Origin: CBDFKS01 sp965248905
GTDB lineage: Bacteria > Chloroflexota > Dehalococcoidia > Lucifugimonadales > JAGWBF01
Length of the DNA stretch: 64,000 nt
Reading direction: 5' to 3'
NCBI GenBank assembly: GCA_965248905.1
Contig: CBDFKS010000001.1
Coordinates: 29,996-93,995, forward strand
Positions 52,340 through 61,289 of the stretch are shown piece after piece (positions within the stretch are counted from its first letter, which is position 1; the number at the start of each line of letters is the position of its first letter). The notes beneath the pieces were generated by a model. The model was given only the letters and a program-made list of their open reading frames with translations. It did not search any database and was not told the origin of the DNA. The position numbers and the translations under genes are program-made.

Positions 52340-53962
52340 GCAATTAGTGATGCCGGTCATGGGAGCCTCGAGCAGCGTGGGGCAATAGGGAGACCGCGCG
52401 GATGGCCGTGGACGGATTGATCGGATGAATCGCGCCACGGGACCGCTGAAGAAGAGGAAGATGAGCGGTCGCAGCTTCGAAATGGACCGGTTCGCGCCCT
52501 CGTCGCCAGCGGCCTGCTCCGGGTTGACCGGGTGACGCTGGATGGGCAGCAAGGCCGCGATCTTCTTAACATTGAACGCGGCGCACACCAGGTTCCATTC
52601 GCTGCCCACGTTCTGCCTACCCCGATACCAGAACCGCCGGAATCCCATGCCGACCTTGATCTGCCCGAACACCGGTTCTACCGTACATTTGCGCCGACGA
52701 TAGAGCTCTCGATGGCCCGTCCCGTCCATAATCCGCTTGAGTTCGCGTTTGGCCAGGTGACCCTGGCCCACGCTGATCACTTCACGACCATCAGCGGCTT
52801 CGTACTGGCCACACGTGCAGGCCACGGGCTCCATCGTCTTGTATGTTCTCGCCCCGTTGGTGGGATGCTCATGAGCAAAGGCGAAGGTGTGACCGCGGGG
52901 GCAAACAAACCTGTCCTGATCCCGGTCGTAGCTGAGGCGGTCCAGTTTGCCTACCTCCTGACCTTCTTTTCCCTCTCGGGTCGTGGCACACACCGGCGTC
53001 ACGCCCCGCTTCCGGCAACTGTCCAGCGTGTTCTGGTTCCCGTAGCCCGCGTCAGTCACCAACGCCCGGGGCACCTGGTCCAGCTCCTGCTCCATGTGCG
53101 CCAGGATCGGTTCGGCTGCGTGTGCGTCACTGACCGAGTCCTCGATATGGTTCGACACGATGATCTGGTTGTCCATGTCCACTGCGGCCTGGGCATTATA
53201 GACGTATCGAGTCCCGTCCCCCGGCTTGCTAAAGCACCGTGCATCATGGTCCGCAAAGGAGACCTGCTTCTTCGGGTCGATCGGCTCGTCGGGGTGTTCC
53301 CTCTTCTCCCGCTCCTCCAAGGCGGCCTTGGCCTCTTCGATCTTCTCCAGCCGCTGTTCCCGCCGCGCCAGTTCGTCCGACACCCGGTAGCCATCCGAAT
53401 CGGGGCTGCATTCCTGGTCCTCCTGCTCGTCGGTGGCCTGCGCCGCCTCGAGCAACTGCTCAATTTCCACCCTCAGCTTCGATTCCTCCTCCAGCATGCG
53501 GCCGTAGCTCATGGCCTTATGCTTGGAAGTGTCGGCCTCTACCTTGGAACCATCCAGTGCCACCGCACCGAGCCGCGCCAGCCCTAAGGCGCGGGCCAGC
53601 TTCACCGTCTGTACGAAGACCTCTTTCATATCGTCCCGGTGCCGCTGCCGGAACTCGATGAAGGTCCTGAACACCGGGGTCTCCATGCCCGCCAGGTACT
53701 TGAAGGCCAGGTTCTCCTGGCAGGCCCGCTGGAGTTTGCGAGAGCTGAATATCCCAACGGTGAAACCGTACAGGATGACCTTCAGCATCAGGCGCGGATG
53801 GTAGGCGGGCTGGCCGAGGTTTCCGTAGCGCGCTTCCAGGGCACTCAGATCCACTTGGTCCACCAAGTCATTGATCAGGTGAGCAGGGTGATTCTCATCC
53901 ACGAAGTCCTGCAAACTCGGGGGCAGTAGGAATGGTTGGCTTTGATCGTACGATCGAAACAT
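52328..53962 (-). CDS. IS1182-like DDE transposase
   Basis: From ATG 53962 (GGAGGCG upstream) the protein has 544 residues. The catalytic residues are Asp in ALDGSKVEADTS, Asp in LVTDAGYGNQNTL and Glu in CTVEPVFGQIKVGMGFR. A coiled-coil stretch (about 175-245) lies between the first two. The frame runs through the terminal repeat and its TAG stop uses the TA of the target site, so the last codon depends on where the element lands. Confidence 0.93.
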   Translation of the reverse strand: MFRSYDQSQPFLLPPSLQDFVDENHPAHLINDLVDQVDLSALEARYGNLGQPAYHPRLMLKVILYGFTVGIFSSRKLQRACQENLAFKYLAGMETPVFRTFIEFRQRHRDDMKEVFVQTVKLARALGLARLGAVALDGSKVEADTSKHKAMSYGRMLEEESKLRVEIEQLLEAAQATDEQEDQECSPDSDGYRVSDELARREQRLEKIEEAKAALEEREKREHPDEPIDPKKQVSFADHDARCFSKPGDGTRYVYNAQAAVDMDNQIIVSNHIEDSVSDAHAAEPILAHMEQELDQVPRALVTDAGYGNQNTLDSCRKRGVTPVCATTREGKEGQEVGKLDRLSYDRDQDRFVCPRGHTFAFAHEHPTNGARTYKTMEPVACTCGQYEAADGREVISVGQGHLAKRELKRIMDGTGHRELYRRRKCTVEPVFGQIKVGMGFRRFWYRGRQNVGSEWNLVCAAFNVKKIAALLPIQRHPVNPEQAAGDEGANRSISKLRPLIFLFFSGPVARFIRSIRPRPSARSPYCPTLLEAPMTGITNCSDS

Positions 53963-54088
53963 TGGCGCCTCCGTAGCGTGGACCTCCAGTCTACAAGAAC
54001 TCCCTGTCCCCACCCAAGCGTCGCTCCTTGCGGAAATCGCGCGAGTACAGCAGTGCCCCGGCACCACACGACTAATTGCTCAGGCTCC
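52331..54088. mobile_element. IS1182-like insertion sequence (B)
   Basis: The 1,758-bp element has 18-bp ends with one mismatch: GGAGTCTGAGCAATTAGT (52331-52348) and, on the right, the reverse complement of ACTAATTGCTCAGGCTCC (54071-54088). TA flanks both sides (52329-52330, 54089-54090). Joining the flanks restores the reading frame of the interrupted SnoaL gene, which confirms the boundaries. Confidence 0.92.
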
Positions 54089-54219
54089 TAGGGGTAATTC
54101 CAGAGCAGGGATAGATCATAAAACCCTGGAGCTCACGTTACAAGGCATGGGAGCAGGGCCACAGAGGCACGGAGACACAGAGAAATATTTGACCTAAATA
54201 AATATCAAGGAGGATCACA

Positions 54220-54639
54220 ATGTCCGAGGAGAACAAGGCCGTCATTCGCCGTTTCATCGAAGAGGTATTGAACAAGAGGAATGCAGATGCAGCATCCGCG
54301 TTTCTGACAGACGACTACGTCGACCATGGCCTTCCTCCAGAGCTCCCACCTGGTCGAGAGGGCTTCAAGCAGATGATGGGCATGATCTTCAGTGCCTTCC
54401 CAGACACCCACTACGAAAATCACGACTTGATTGCCGAGGGAGACAAGATCGTGAGCCGGGGCACCTGGACCGGCACCCATACCGGTGAGTTCATGGGCAT
54501 CCCTGCCACCGGTAAGAAGGTAGAGGTGCAGGAAATGCACATTGCGCGCATGTCCGGCGGCAAGATGGCAGAGCACTGGGAGAATATAGACCAGTTGACG
54601 ATGATGCAGCAGCTAGGGGTCATTCCCGAGCAGAGTTAA
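54220..54639 (+). CDS. SnoaL-like (ester cyclase-type) protein
   Basis: The 139-residue protein is a single SnoaL/NTF2-like domain with the pattern DDYVDHGLPPELPPGREGFKQ and TGTHTGEFMGIPATGKKVEV. It is the intact paralogue of the IS-clipped gene at 51932. The family includes polyketide cyclases and many small enzymes of unknown substrate. GGAGG precedes the ATG. Confidence 0.88.
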   Translation: MSEENKAVIRRFIEEVLNKRNADAASAFLTDDYVDHGLPPELPPGREGFKQMMGMIFSAFPDTHYENHDLIAEGDKIVSRGTWTGTHTGEFMGIPATGKKVEVQEMHIARMSGGKMAEHWENIDQLTMMQQLGVIPEQS

Positions 54640-54692
54640 CTGAGCGATACCCTCAGAACACTGACCATCTTACGGAAATGTAGCCACAGAAG

Positions 54693-54737
54693 CACTGAGA
54701 CACAGAGGAGTTTGAATATTTTCTCTGTGTCTCAGTG
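54693..54737. terminator. Bidirectional hairpin between convergent genes
   Basis: CACTGAGACACAGAG (54693-54707) pairs perfectly with CTCTGTGTCTCAGTG (54723-54737), between the SnoaL stop (54639) and the convergent aminotransferase stop (54751). A related half-copy (CACGGAGACACAGAG) occurs near 54168-54182, so it is also a dispersed repeat. Confidence 0.65.
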
Positions 54738-54750
54738 GCCAATATTTTGG

Positions 54751-56091
54751 TCAGCCGAAACGTACCAGACCTTCGTCCATCATCGCCTTGATTGCCCCAT
54801 CGAAGGCCTCCAGGGTCTGGTCTATGTCTGCCTCAGTGTGGACCCCCGAGAGCACACCGCTGCAGCGGGACATGAGGTCCACACCTCTGACCTGGAGAGC
54901 CGGTCGAAATCCCCTGAGGATTTCCGGAGGCACCTGTTTCAGAGTACCGGCGTCGAGACCTTCTATGGACCTGGCGCCGAAGTATACGTGGAAGGTGGAC
55001 GACTCACCGTAAACGCATGCAGCCACTTCGTACCGGTCCATGATTTCCCTGAGCCCCTTTCGAAGACGCTCGGCCATTCTGTCAGCCTGGTCCTGCATCT
55101 CTCCCGTGGCGACGATTCTTAAGGCGGCATTACCAGTAGCCGCGCAGTAAGGGTTGGCGTTGAATGTGCCACCATGGGAAACGCGCTGAAAGCGGTCTCT
55201 ATGTGCATCGCCGGTATGTGCCATCACCTGCATGAACTCGTCCTTGCCCGCCACCGCACCCCCTGGCAGCCCTCCAGTCAGGACCTTGGCCAGTGTACAG
55301 ATGTCGGTATCGATATTCTGCTTCTGTTGGACTCCTCCGGGGCTCCAGCGGAAGCCGCTGATCACCTCGTCCAGAATCATCACCACACCGTACTGGCGGG
55401 TCAGCTTTCTAACTCCTTCCAGGAAGCCGGGTTTGAGGGGGACGGTGCCGTAGGAAGCACCCGATGCTTCTGTGATGACCCCTGCTATGTCGTTGTCGGT
55501 GGCAAGGGTGCGCTCCAGCACGTCCAGATCTGGGGGGAGAACGACAACAGAGTCTATAGCTCCTTTGGGAATACCTGTAGATGAAGGGACATCGAAGGGA
55601 GCCAGCGTCCCTGGCATGACGTAATCGTGCCAGCCATGATAGTGGGACTCCCAGCGAATGATCTTATCCTTGCCGGTGTATCCTCTGGCTACGCGCATGG
55701 CCAGCATGGTGGCCTCGGCTCCTGATCCTGCAAACCGGACCTTGTCAGCGGAAGGGATCAGGTCACATACGCGCTCTGCCCACTCCAGCTCCGCCTCTAT
55801 GGGCTGGCCGTAGTGGGACCCAAAGGGAGCCGCCTGCACCAGGGCGTCAACCACCTCCGGATGGGCATGTCCCAGCAGCAGCGAGGCGGAACCCATGCCA
55901 TAGTCTATATACTCATTGCCATCCACGTCCCATTTTCGTGGGCCCTGGCCTCTGGCAATGGTGATGGGAAAGGGGTCCACAAGGCGTAGATCGTGACTCA
56001 GTCCCCCTGGCAAGACCTCCTTGAACTTGGGAAACAGCTCCGCCGACTTGGAATTTTTCCTTATGTACGCCTCTCTTATAGTCTCAGCCAT
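54751..56091 (-). CDS. Class III aminotransferase, glutamate-1-semialdehyde aminomutase-like
   Basis: The 446-residue PLP enzyme shows LLGHAHPEVVDAL, FAGSGAEATMLAMRVARGYTG, HYHGWHD, the Asp of ILDEVISGFR and the Schiff-base lysine in CTLAKVLTGGLPGGAVAG. It resembles HemL, but the active-site loop differs and no heme genes are near, so a HemL-like aminotransferase of other function is as likely. ATG at 56091 has GGAG upstream; the 42 codons before it lack similarity. Confidence 0.85.
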   Translation of the reverse strand: MAETIREAYIRKNSKSAELFPKFKEVLPGGLSHDLRLVDPFPITIARGQGPRKWDVDGNEYIDYGMGSASLLLGHAHPEVVDALVQAAPFGSHYGQPIEAELEWAERVCDLIPSADKVRFAGSGAEATMLAMRVARGYTGKDKIIRWESHYHGWHDYVMPGTLAPFDVPSSTGIPKGAIDSVVVLPPDLDVLERTLATDNDIAGVITEASGASYGTVPLKPGFLEGVRKLTRQYGVVMILDEVISGFRWSPGGVQQKQNIDTDICTLAKVLTGGLPGGAVAGKDEFMQVMAHTGDAHRDRFQRVSHGGTFNANPYCAATGNAALRIVATGEMQDQADRMAERLRKGLREIMDRYEVAACVYGESSTFHVYFGARSIEGLDAGTLKQVPPEILRGFRPALQVRGVDLMSRCSGVLSGVHTEADIDQTLEAFDGAIKAMMDEGLVRFG

Positions 56092-56223
56092 GGAGTCCTC
56101 CATTTTCAGAATGGACAACGGGAATGTTTGCTCATAATGACCTGTTCTGGGTGTTAACTTTACATCAAGCAAGGTTTGGGCGCTACTCCTGTCCCGAATT
56201 AGCGCAGTGGCCCTCATCCCCTA

Positions 56224-56270
56224 CCCTTCTCCCAATGGGAGAAGGGTGACCCTGAGCTTGTCGAAGGGTC
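56224..56270. repeat. Two adjacent palindromic repeats
   Basis: CCCTTCTCCC-AAT-GGGAGAAGGG (56224-56246) is followed by GACCCT...AGGGTC (56248-56270) containing the dispersed repeat CCTGAGCTTGTCGAAGGG. The 256-base gap 56092-56347 shows no gene. Confidence 0.55.
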
Positions 56271-56347
56271 GGGTTGAGGACCCAGACAACAGGCTACCGG
56301 AAGCATCCTTCTATACTCCATCCGGTATGGCGTCGCCTTTCGGAGCA

Positions 56348-57478
56348 TCACCGCCTCACAAGTAGTGGCAGGCGCTTCAGATGCGCCAGGTCCAGGGCCG
56401 AGGCGAATGTGTCCACGTGGGGGCGGGCCGCCTGAAGCCCTAAGGTCAGTGGCTCGTAATCCGGCGTACCCAGAAGGGGATTTAGCCAGATCAGCCTCCT
56501 CACCTGTCTTCTAACTTTAGCCAGTTGGTCTGCCATGTGCTGTGGCTCACCCGTCTCCCAACCATCGCTCAACAGGAATACAGTGGTGTTGCGGTCGAGA
56601 AGCCTACCGTGCTCACGGTTCAGCGTCTGGAGGCACTCGCCGATGCGAGTGCCTCCAGACCAATGATGAACCTGGTTGCTGATACGCCTGAGGGCTTCCG
56701 AGAAGGAGGGGGATCCAAGCTCCCTCGTAACCCGAGTCAGAGATGTGCTAAACACGAAGGTCTCTATCCGGCCCATCCGCTGTCCAAGGGCGTAGACCAG
56801 CTGCAGCAAAAGCTCGGCATGGCGGTCCATGGAGCCGCTCACGTCAAGTAGCACCAGTAAGCGCGGCACCTTCAGCACTTTTCGGAGCCTGGGAATAGTG
56901 ATCAGATCGCCACCGTGGGACAGGTTAAGCCGGATTGCGTTGCGCAGGTCTGGAACACCTTTTCGCCTGTGGTGTCGCCGCCGACGTCCGGGGCGGGAGG
57001 GCAGAGCACGGACCAATCGGGCGGCGATCTCGTGAACGGCGGCTAGCTCATCCCCATGGAACACCGCGAGGTCTCGCTTAGCCGTCACGTGGACCGAGCT
57101 GGCTCCCGTGCGTACGAACTGCACCCCCGACGGTCTGGTTTCGTCAGAGGCGCTCTCATTCGATTCTGTTTCCGCCTTGGAGTACGCAGAGCTTTTCTCC
57201 AGCTTCTGTGTACCCCCAGGGATGGAGGCCGACGTTTGCTGGCCTAACCTAAAGGTCCAGAACTGTTGGAAGCACTGGTCGAAGGCCGCTATCTCCTCCA
57301 TTCGAGAGACCAATAGAGTTCTGAAAGCCCAGTAGACCTGCTGCTTCTCTTTTATGTTAACCAGGCCTAGTGAGCGAAGGGCATCGGCAGTCTCGGACGG
57401 ACCCACCAGCAGACCTTGACCCCTCAGGGAGCGGCAGAAATCGACTGTGTGGGAAACAAGGTTAACTTGGTGCGGCAT
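56348..57478 (-). CDS. CoxE-like VWA-domain protein
   Basis: The 376-residue protein has an N-terminal helical part and a C-terminal von Willebrand A domain with the MIDAS motif DVSGS (LLVLLDVSGSMDRHAEL) and GGTRIGECL. CoxE-type proteins work with the CoxD AAA ATPase in maturing the molybdenum-copper or related hydroxylases. It is the last gene of coxL-coxD-coxE order, 20 bases after the ATPase gene. Confidence 0.88.
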   Translation of the reverse strand: MPHQVNLVSHTVDFCRSLRGQGLLVGPSETADALRSLGLVNIKEKQQVYWAFRTLLVSRMEEIAAFDQCFQQFWTFRLGQQTSASIPGGTQKLEKSSAYSKAETESNESASDETRPSGVQFVRTGASSVHVTAKRDLAVFHGDELAAVHEIAARLVRALPSRPGRRRRHHRRKGVPDLRNAIRLNLSHGGDLITIPRLRKVLKVPRLLVLLDVSGSMDRHAELLLQLVYALGQRMGRIETFVFSTSLTRVTRELGSPSFSEALRRISNQVHHWSGGTRIGECLQTLNREHGRLLDRNTTVFLLSDGWETGEPQHMADQLAKVRRQVRRLIWLNPLLGTPDYEPLTLGLQAARPHVDTFASALDLAHLKRLPLLVRR

Positions 57479-57498
57479 GGCTTATACCCTGGCCATGG

Positions 57499-58413
57499 TC
57501 AGGACACGGCTAGGCTTTTTCTCAATAGCTCGTCCAGTGCATCACCCGTGAACTTCTGCATGTCGTCGGCGTCTTTCACCAGACATCCTTGGGTCTGCAC
57601 CACGGTATCGCGGTCGAGATGATCGTAGTGTAGCATGACCATCACGGTAGCCCAGTCCAGGGTCTCAGAGACGCCCGGTACCTTATCCAGGTCCAGTTGC
57701 CGGACCTCCTGGAGGAAGCGGCATATCTGCGTCGCCAACACCTCAGAGATGCCTGGAACCTTGGCCTGAACAATGCGCAGCTCCTTCTCAAAGGATGGGA
57801 AGTCTATCCAGAGGTACAGGCAGCGGCGGCGCAGGGCGTCCGAGAGGTCGCGGGAGCGATTAGAGGTGAGGATAACCGTCGGAATGTGCTCGGCTTTTAT
57901 GGTGCCGATCTCAGGAATGGTTACCTGGAACTCAGAAAGGACCTCTAAAAGAAATGCTTCGAACTCCTCGTCCGCCCTGTCCACCTCATCTATGAGCAGC
58001 ACGGGCGCTCGATCCTTTTGGGTGAGGGCAGCCAGGAGAGGACGTTGCAACAGGAAAGCTTCGGTGAATATCTCCCGCTCCTTTTCCTCCGTGCTGCGAG
58101 AGGTATTCTCATCCAGCTTGATCCAGAGGAGCTGCTTGGGGTAGTTCCACTCGTAGAGAGCTGTGGTTACGTCCAAGCCTTCATAGCACTGGAGACGGAT
58201 CAGGTTGGTGTCCAAGACCTTGGTCAGGACGTTGGCCACCTCGGTCTTTCCCACACCGGCCCGGCCCTCAATCAGGAGGGGACGGCCCAGCTTCGTCGCC
58301 ATGTACAGCGAGGTCGCAATGGCCGGATCGGCAATATACTCTTCCGCCTCCAGCCGCTCCAGAATCTCCTGAATGGAGCCTGCGGCCGTCCCAGGCTGGG
58401 TGGGCGGATCCAT
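57499..58413 (-). CDS. CoxD/MoxR-type AAA+ ATPase
   Basis: The 304-residue ATPase has Walker A EGRAGVGKTEVA, Walker B PVLLIDEVDRADEEFEAF and the sensor/arginine region ILTSNRSRDLSDALRRRC. CoxD is a MoxR-class chaperone that remodels the active site of CO dehydrogenase-like enzymes together with a VWA partner. ATG at 58413 shares its A with the TAA stop of the dehydrogenase gene (TAATG), a tightly coupled arrangement. Confidence 0.9.
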   Translation of the reverse strand: MDPPTQPGTAAGSIQEILERLEAEEYIADPAIATSLYMATKLGRPLLIEGRAGVGKTEVANVLTKVLDTNLIRLQCYEGLDVTTALYEWNYPKQLLWIKLDENTSRSTEEKEREIFTEAFLLQRPLLAALTQKDRAPVLLIDEVDRADEEFEAFLLEVLSEFQVTIPEIGTIKAEHIPTVILTSNRSRDLSDALRRRCLYLWIDFPSFEKELRIVQAKVPGISEVLATQICRFLQEVRQLDLDKVPGVSETLDWATVMVMLHYDHLDRDTVVQTQGCLVKDADDMQKFTGDALDELLRKSLAVS

Positions 58414-60755
58414 TATCCCTTTGCAACTCGGATGGCTCGCCAAACTTTTTCGGGCTTCACTGGCATGTCTATGTGCTTAATCCCGAAGGGAGACAAAGCG
58501 TCAACCACAGCGTTGACCACAGCAGGGGATGAGGCGATGGTGCCCGTTTCTCCCGCGCCCTTGATTCCCAACGGGTTCGTCGTGGATGGGGTTACGGTGC
58601 GGTCCAGCTCGAAGGAAGGCAGCACATCGGCGGTAGGAACAGCATAGTCCATCATGGAACCTGTGAGGAGCTGGCCGTTGTCGTCGTAGATGGCCTCTTC
58701 CTGCAGGGCCTGACCTATACCCTGAGTTATTCCCCCGTGGACCATGCCATCGACGATCATAGGATTGATCACGTTGCCCACGTCGTCCACGGCGATATAT
58801 CGCAGTAGCTTAACCTCGCCCGTTTCGGAGTCCACTTCTACGATACATACATGGGTTCCGAAAGGCCAGGTAAAGTTCTTGGGGTCGAAGTAGCTGAGGG
58901 CCTCCAGGCCAGGCTCCATTCCGTCGGGCAAACTGCTGGCCATGTGAGTTGCCAGCGCGATTTCCTGGAATGTTTTGGCATTGGCCGGCGCGCCCCGCAC
59001 AAACATCTTTCCGTCTTCATAGACCATGTCGGCTTCAGCGGCCTCCAGAAGGTGAGCAGCCAGCTTTTTAGCCTTGTCCTTGACCTTCTCGACACTTAGA
59101 TGGATGGCTGTGCCACCTACGGCCGCGCTCCTACTGCCGAACGTCCCAACGCCGAACTGTAGCTGAGAGGTGTCACCGTGCACCACCTCTACATCCTCCA
59201 TAGGTATGCCCAGTTCCGAGGAGGCTAGCTGAGCGAAGGTGGTTTCGTGGCCCTGACCGTGAGATGAGCTGCCAGTGTACACACTTACCTTTCCGGTGGG
59301 ATGGACTCGAACCAGACCGCTCTCCCATGCTCCGTACTGCAGCCCCAACGAGGTGACGACCGCTGAAGGGGCCAGCCCACAGATCTCAACGTAGCTGGAG
59401 AGGCCGATGCCCAGGTAACGGCCCTCCTTGCGGGCCTGTTCCTGCTCTTGACGGAAGTCCTTATACCCCGCCATCCCCAAAGCTTTGTCGAAGGCCACTT
59501 CATAGTTGCCGGTGTCGTAGGTTACGGTGGTAGGGACCGTATAGCCATTATCGAAAGGCGGAATCAAGTTCTTGCGGCGCACGTCTGCAGGGTCCATTCC
59601 GATCTCTTGAGCGAACATATCTACCATCCGCTCTATAATGAACGTGGCCTCAGGACGCCCAGCGCCTCGGTACGCTTCTACCGGCGTGGTGTTGGTAAAT
59701 ATGCCGTAGACTTTAGCCGATATGTTGGGGGTCTTGTAGGGACCTATCAGCATAAGGACGTGAAGGCCACTGGGAATCAAGGATGCAAAGAAGGAGAGGT
59801 GGGCTCCCATGTTGGCGTAAGTTTTGGTCCTGAGACCTGTGATCGTGCCGTCCTTCTTACCCATGATCTCGACGTGCTGGATGTGGTCCCGGCCATGATT
59901 GGTGGCGATGTAGTTCTCCTGTCGGCTCTCGACCCACTTGACGGGCCTGGCTAGCCGCTTGGCCAGCATGGCGACGATGATTTCATCCACGTAGGGACAT
60001 ATTTTACTGCCAAACCCGCCACCAACGTCCGGAGCTACCGATCGGAGCTGGTGCTCTGGGTGTCCCGTGGCCAGGGCCGTGGCCAACCTAACCAAGTGGG
60101 GCACTTGTGTGGAGGACCAAATAGTAAGGTGATTGGTACCCTTGTTATAGTCGGCCACCACTCCTCGGGGTTCCATGGGATTAGGAATTAGGCGTTGATT
60201 AACGATTTTCTGACGCACAATTACATCCGCATCCTTGGCCGCCGCCTCGATGTCTCCGCCATCCAGTCCCCATTCCCATGCGATGTTGTTGTCGGCTTCT
60301 GAGTGGATTTGTGGTGCGCCAGCCTCAGTCGCCTTCTCGGCACCCACCACCACAGGCAATGGCTCATAGTCCACGCTAACCAACGCGGCGGCGTCTGTGG
60401 CAGTGCCGATGTCCTCTGCCACGACAGCAGCTACGGCTTCTCCTACGAACCTCGCTGTGTCAAATGCCATAGGGGCATGAGAAACGTGTTTCTGGCCAGG
60501 CAGAATCCAGCCAAGAGGGAGGGCACCGAGCTGATGTTGCAGCTCTGCTCCGGTGAACACGGACACGACACCCGGGTGGTTTTTCGCCTTTGAGGTGTCT
60601 ATGCTACGTATTCTCGCATGGGCATGAGGGCTTCTAATCATCACGCAATGGAGCATTCCAACCAGCTTGATGTCATCGGTATATGTACCCTGGCCGGTAA
60701 TAAACTTAGGGTCTTCACGGCGCTTGACGCTGGAACCAACGGTGTTTGTGGTCAT
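58413..60755 (-). CDS. Aerobic-type molybdopterin dehydrogenase large subunit (form II CoxL-like)
   Basis: The 780-residue protein is of the xanthine dehydrogenase/CO dehydrogenase large-subunit family. It has an N-terminal fold, GGGFGSK for molybdopterin binding (about residue 245) and the active-site stretch VEAYRGAGRPEA. AYRGAGR is the form II version; form I CO dehydrogenase has AYRCSFR, so CO oxidation is unlikely and the substrate is open. The catalytic Glu is in the C-terminal GAGETG. The FAD and Fe-S subunit genes are not seen next to it, as expected for an incomplete or dispersed set. Confidence 0.93.
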   Translation of the reverse strand: MTTNTVGSSVKRREDPKFITGQGTYTDDIKLVGMLHCVMIRSPHAHARIRSIDTSKAKNHPGVVSVFTGAELQHQLGALPLGWILPGQKHVSHAPMAFDTARFVGEAVAAVVAEDIGTATDAAALVSVDYEPLPVVVGAEKATEAGAPQIHSEADNNIAWEWGLDGGDIEAAAKDADVIVRQKIVNQRLIPNPMEPRGVVADYNKGTNHLTIWSSTQVPHLVRLATALATGHPEHQLRSVAPDVGGGFGSKICPYVDEIIVAMLAKRLARPVKWVESRQENYIATNHGRDHIQHVEIMGKKDGTITGLRTKTYANMGAHLSFFASLIPSGLHVLMLIGPYKTPNISAKVYGIFTNTTPVEAYRGAGRPEATFIIERMVDMFAQEIGMDPADVRRKNLIPPFDNGYTVPTTVTYDTGNYEVAFDKALGMAGYKDFRQEQEQARKEGRYLGIGLSSYVEICGLAPSAVVTSLGLQYGAWESGLVRVHPTGKVSVYTGSSSHGQGHETTFAQLASSELGIPMEDVEVVHGDTSQLQFGVGTFGSRSAAVGGTAIHLSVEKVKDKAKKLAAHLLEAAEADMVYEDGKMFVRGAPANAKTFQEIALATHMASSLPDGMEPGLEALSYFDPKNFTWPFGTHVCIVEVDSETGEVKLLRYIAVDDVGNVINPMIVDGMVHGGITQGIGQALQEEAIYDDNGQLLTGSMMDYAVPTADVLPSFELDRTVTPSTTNPLGIKGAGETGTIASSPAVVNAVVDALSPFGIKHIDMPVKPEKVWRAIRVAKG

Positions 60756-60838
60756 TTCACCCTCCTGAACATCGCTACGGCCATAGCCTAGAGTTTAATG
60801 GCCGGTGACGTCTTATGCAACATGGGTATCAAAAATAA

Positions 60839-60865
60839 CAGCCGTGCAATTGGCCTGCACGGCTG
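60839..60865 (-). terminator. Intrinsic terminator of the DsrE-like operon
   Basis: Read on the minus strand, CAGCCGTGCA pairs with TGCACGGCTG (10 bp, 7-base loop) and is followed by TTATTTTTGAT. It separates the DsrE-like genes from the dehydrogenase gene. Confidence 0.8.
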
Positions 60866-60897
60866 CGAAGGACTACAGGATAACGTATCGGTAATTG

Positions 60898-61281
60898 TTA
60901 CCAGTGCCAGATGGCATCATGGGAATCGTACAGGTCTGCTACCTCTTTGCGGCCTACAACCTTAACTCCCTTATTTATCTCCCCCTGGCCAATACCTCTG
61001 TCTTCCAGGTCTTCCTTGACCACGTAAGTGGGAATGCCAGCACTGATGATCTCTCCTAAATCCCTATCCAGCTTTGGTCCAACCTCCATCTTTTCGCCCC
61101 CGAAGCTCAGCCCGCTGGCGTCCTGCCCCACTACGGAGTAGTTAACCGCATTGCCCCTGAGAAGCAAGGAGATGTCGGCGCCACCCTTCTTCAGAATGTG
61201 GGTCATCCACATAATGGTGTCGTCTTGCTCTTCGATTGTGCCGTGATAGGCACGTTCCGCGATTGAAAGTATCTTTGCCAT
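60898..61281 (-). CDS. DsrE-family protein (operon gene 3)
   Basis: The 127-residue alpha/beta protein has the DsrE fold pattern: KILSIAERAYHGTIEEQDDTIMW, GADISLLLRGNAVNYSV, and C-terminal VVGRKEVADLYDSHDAIWHW. I see no cysteine at all, so it is unlikely to carry persulfide sulfur itself. It is the last gene of three, eight bases after the preceding gene. Confidence 0.75.
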   Translation of the reverse strand: MAKILSIAERAYHGTIEEQDDTIMWMTHILKKGGADISLLLRGNAVNYSVVGQDASGLSFGGEKMEVGPKLDRDLGEIISAGIPTYVVKEDLEDRGIGQGEINKGVKVVGRKEVADLYDSHDAIWHW

Positions 61282-61289
61282 TATTCCTC

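Noticed and set aside
52532..53587. 351-codon plus-strand frame inside IS1182-like element B
   Set aside because: Antisense to the transposase with intact DDE motifs.
14337..54088. Composite transposon bounded by the two IS1182-family elements
   Set aside because: The two transposases and their ends differ clearly, and 36 kb of ordinary chromosomal genes lie between them.
58413..60755. Aerobic carbon monoxide dehydrogenase (form I)
   Set aside because: The active-site stretch is AYRGAGR, not the AYRCSFR that places the Cu-binding cysteine, so it is called form II.
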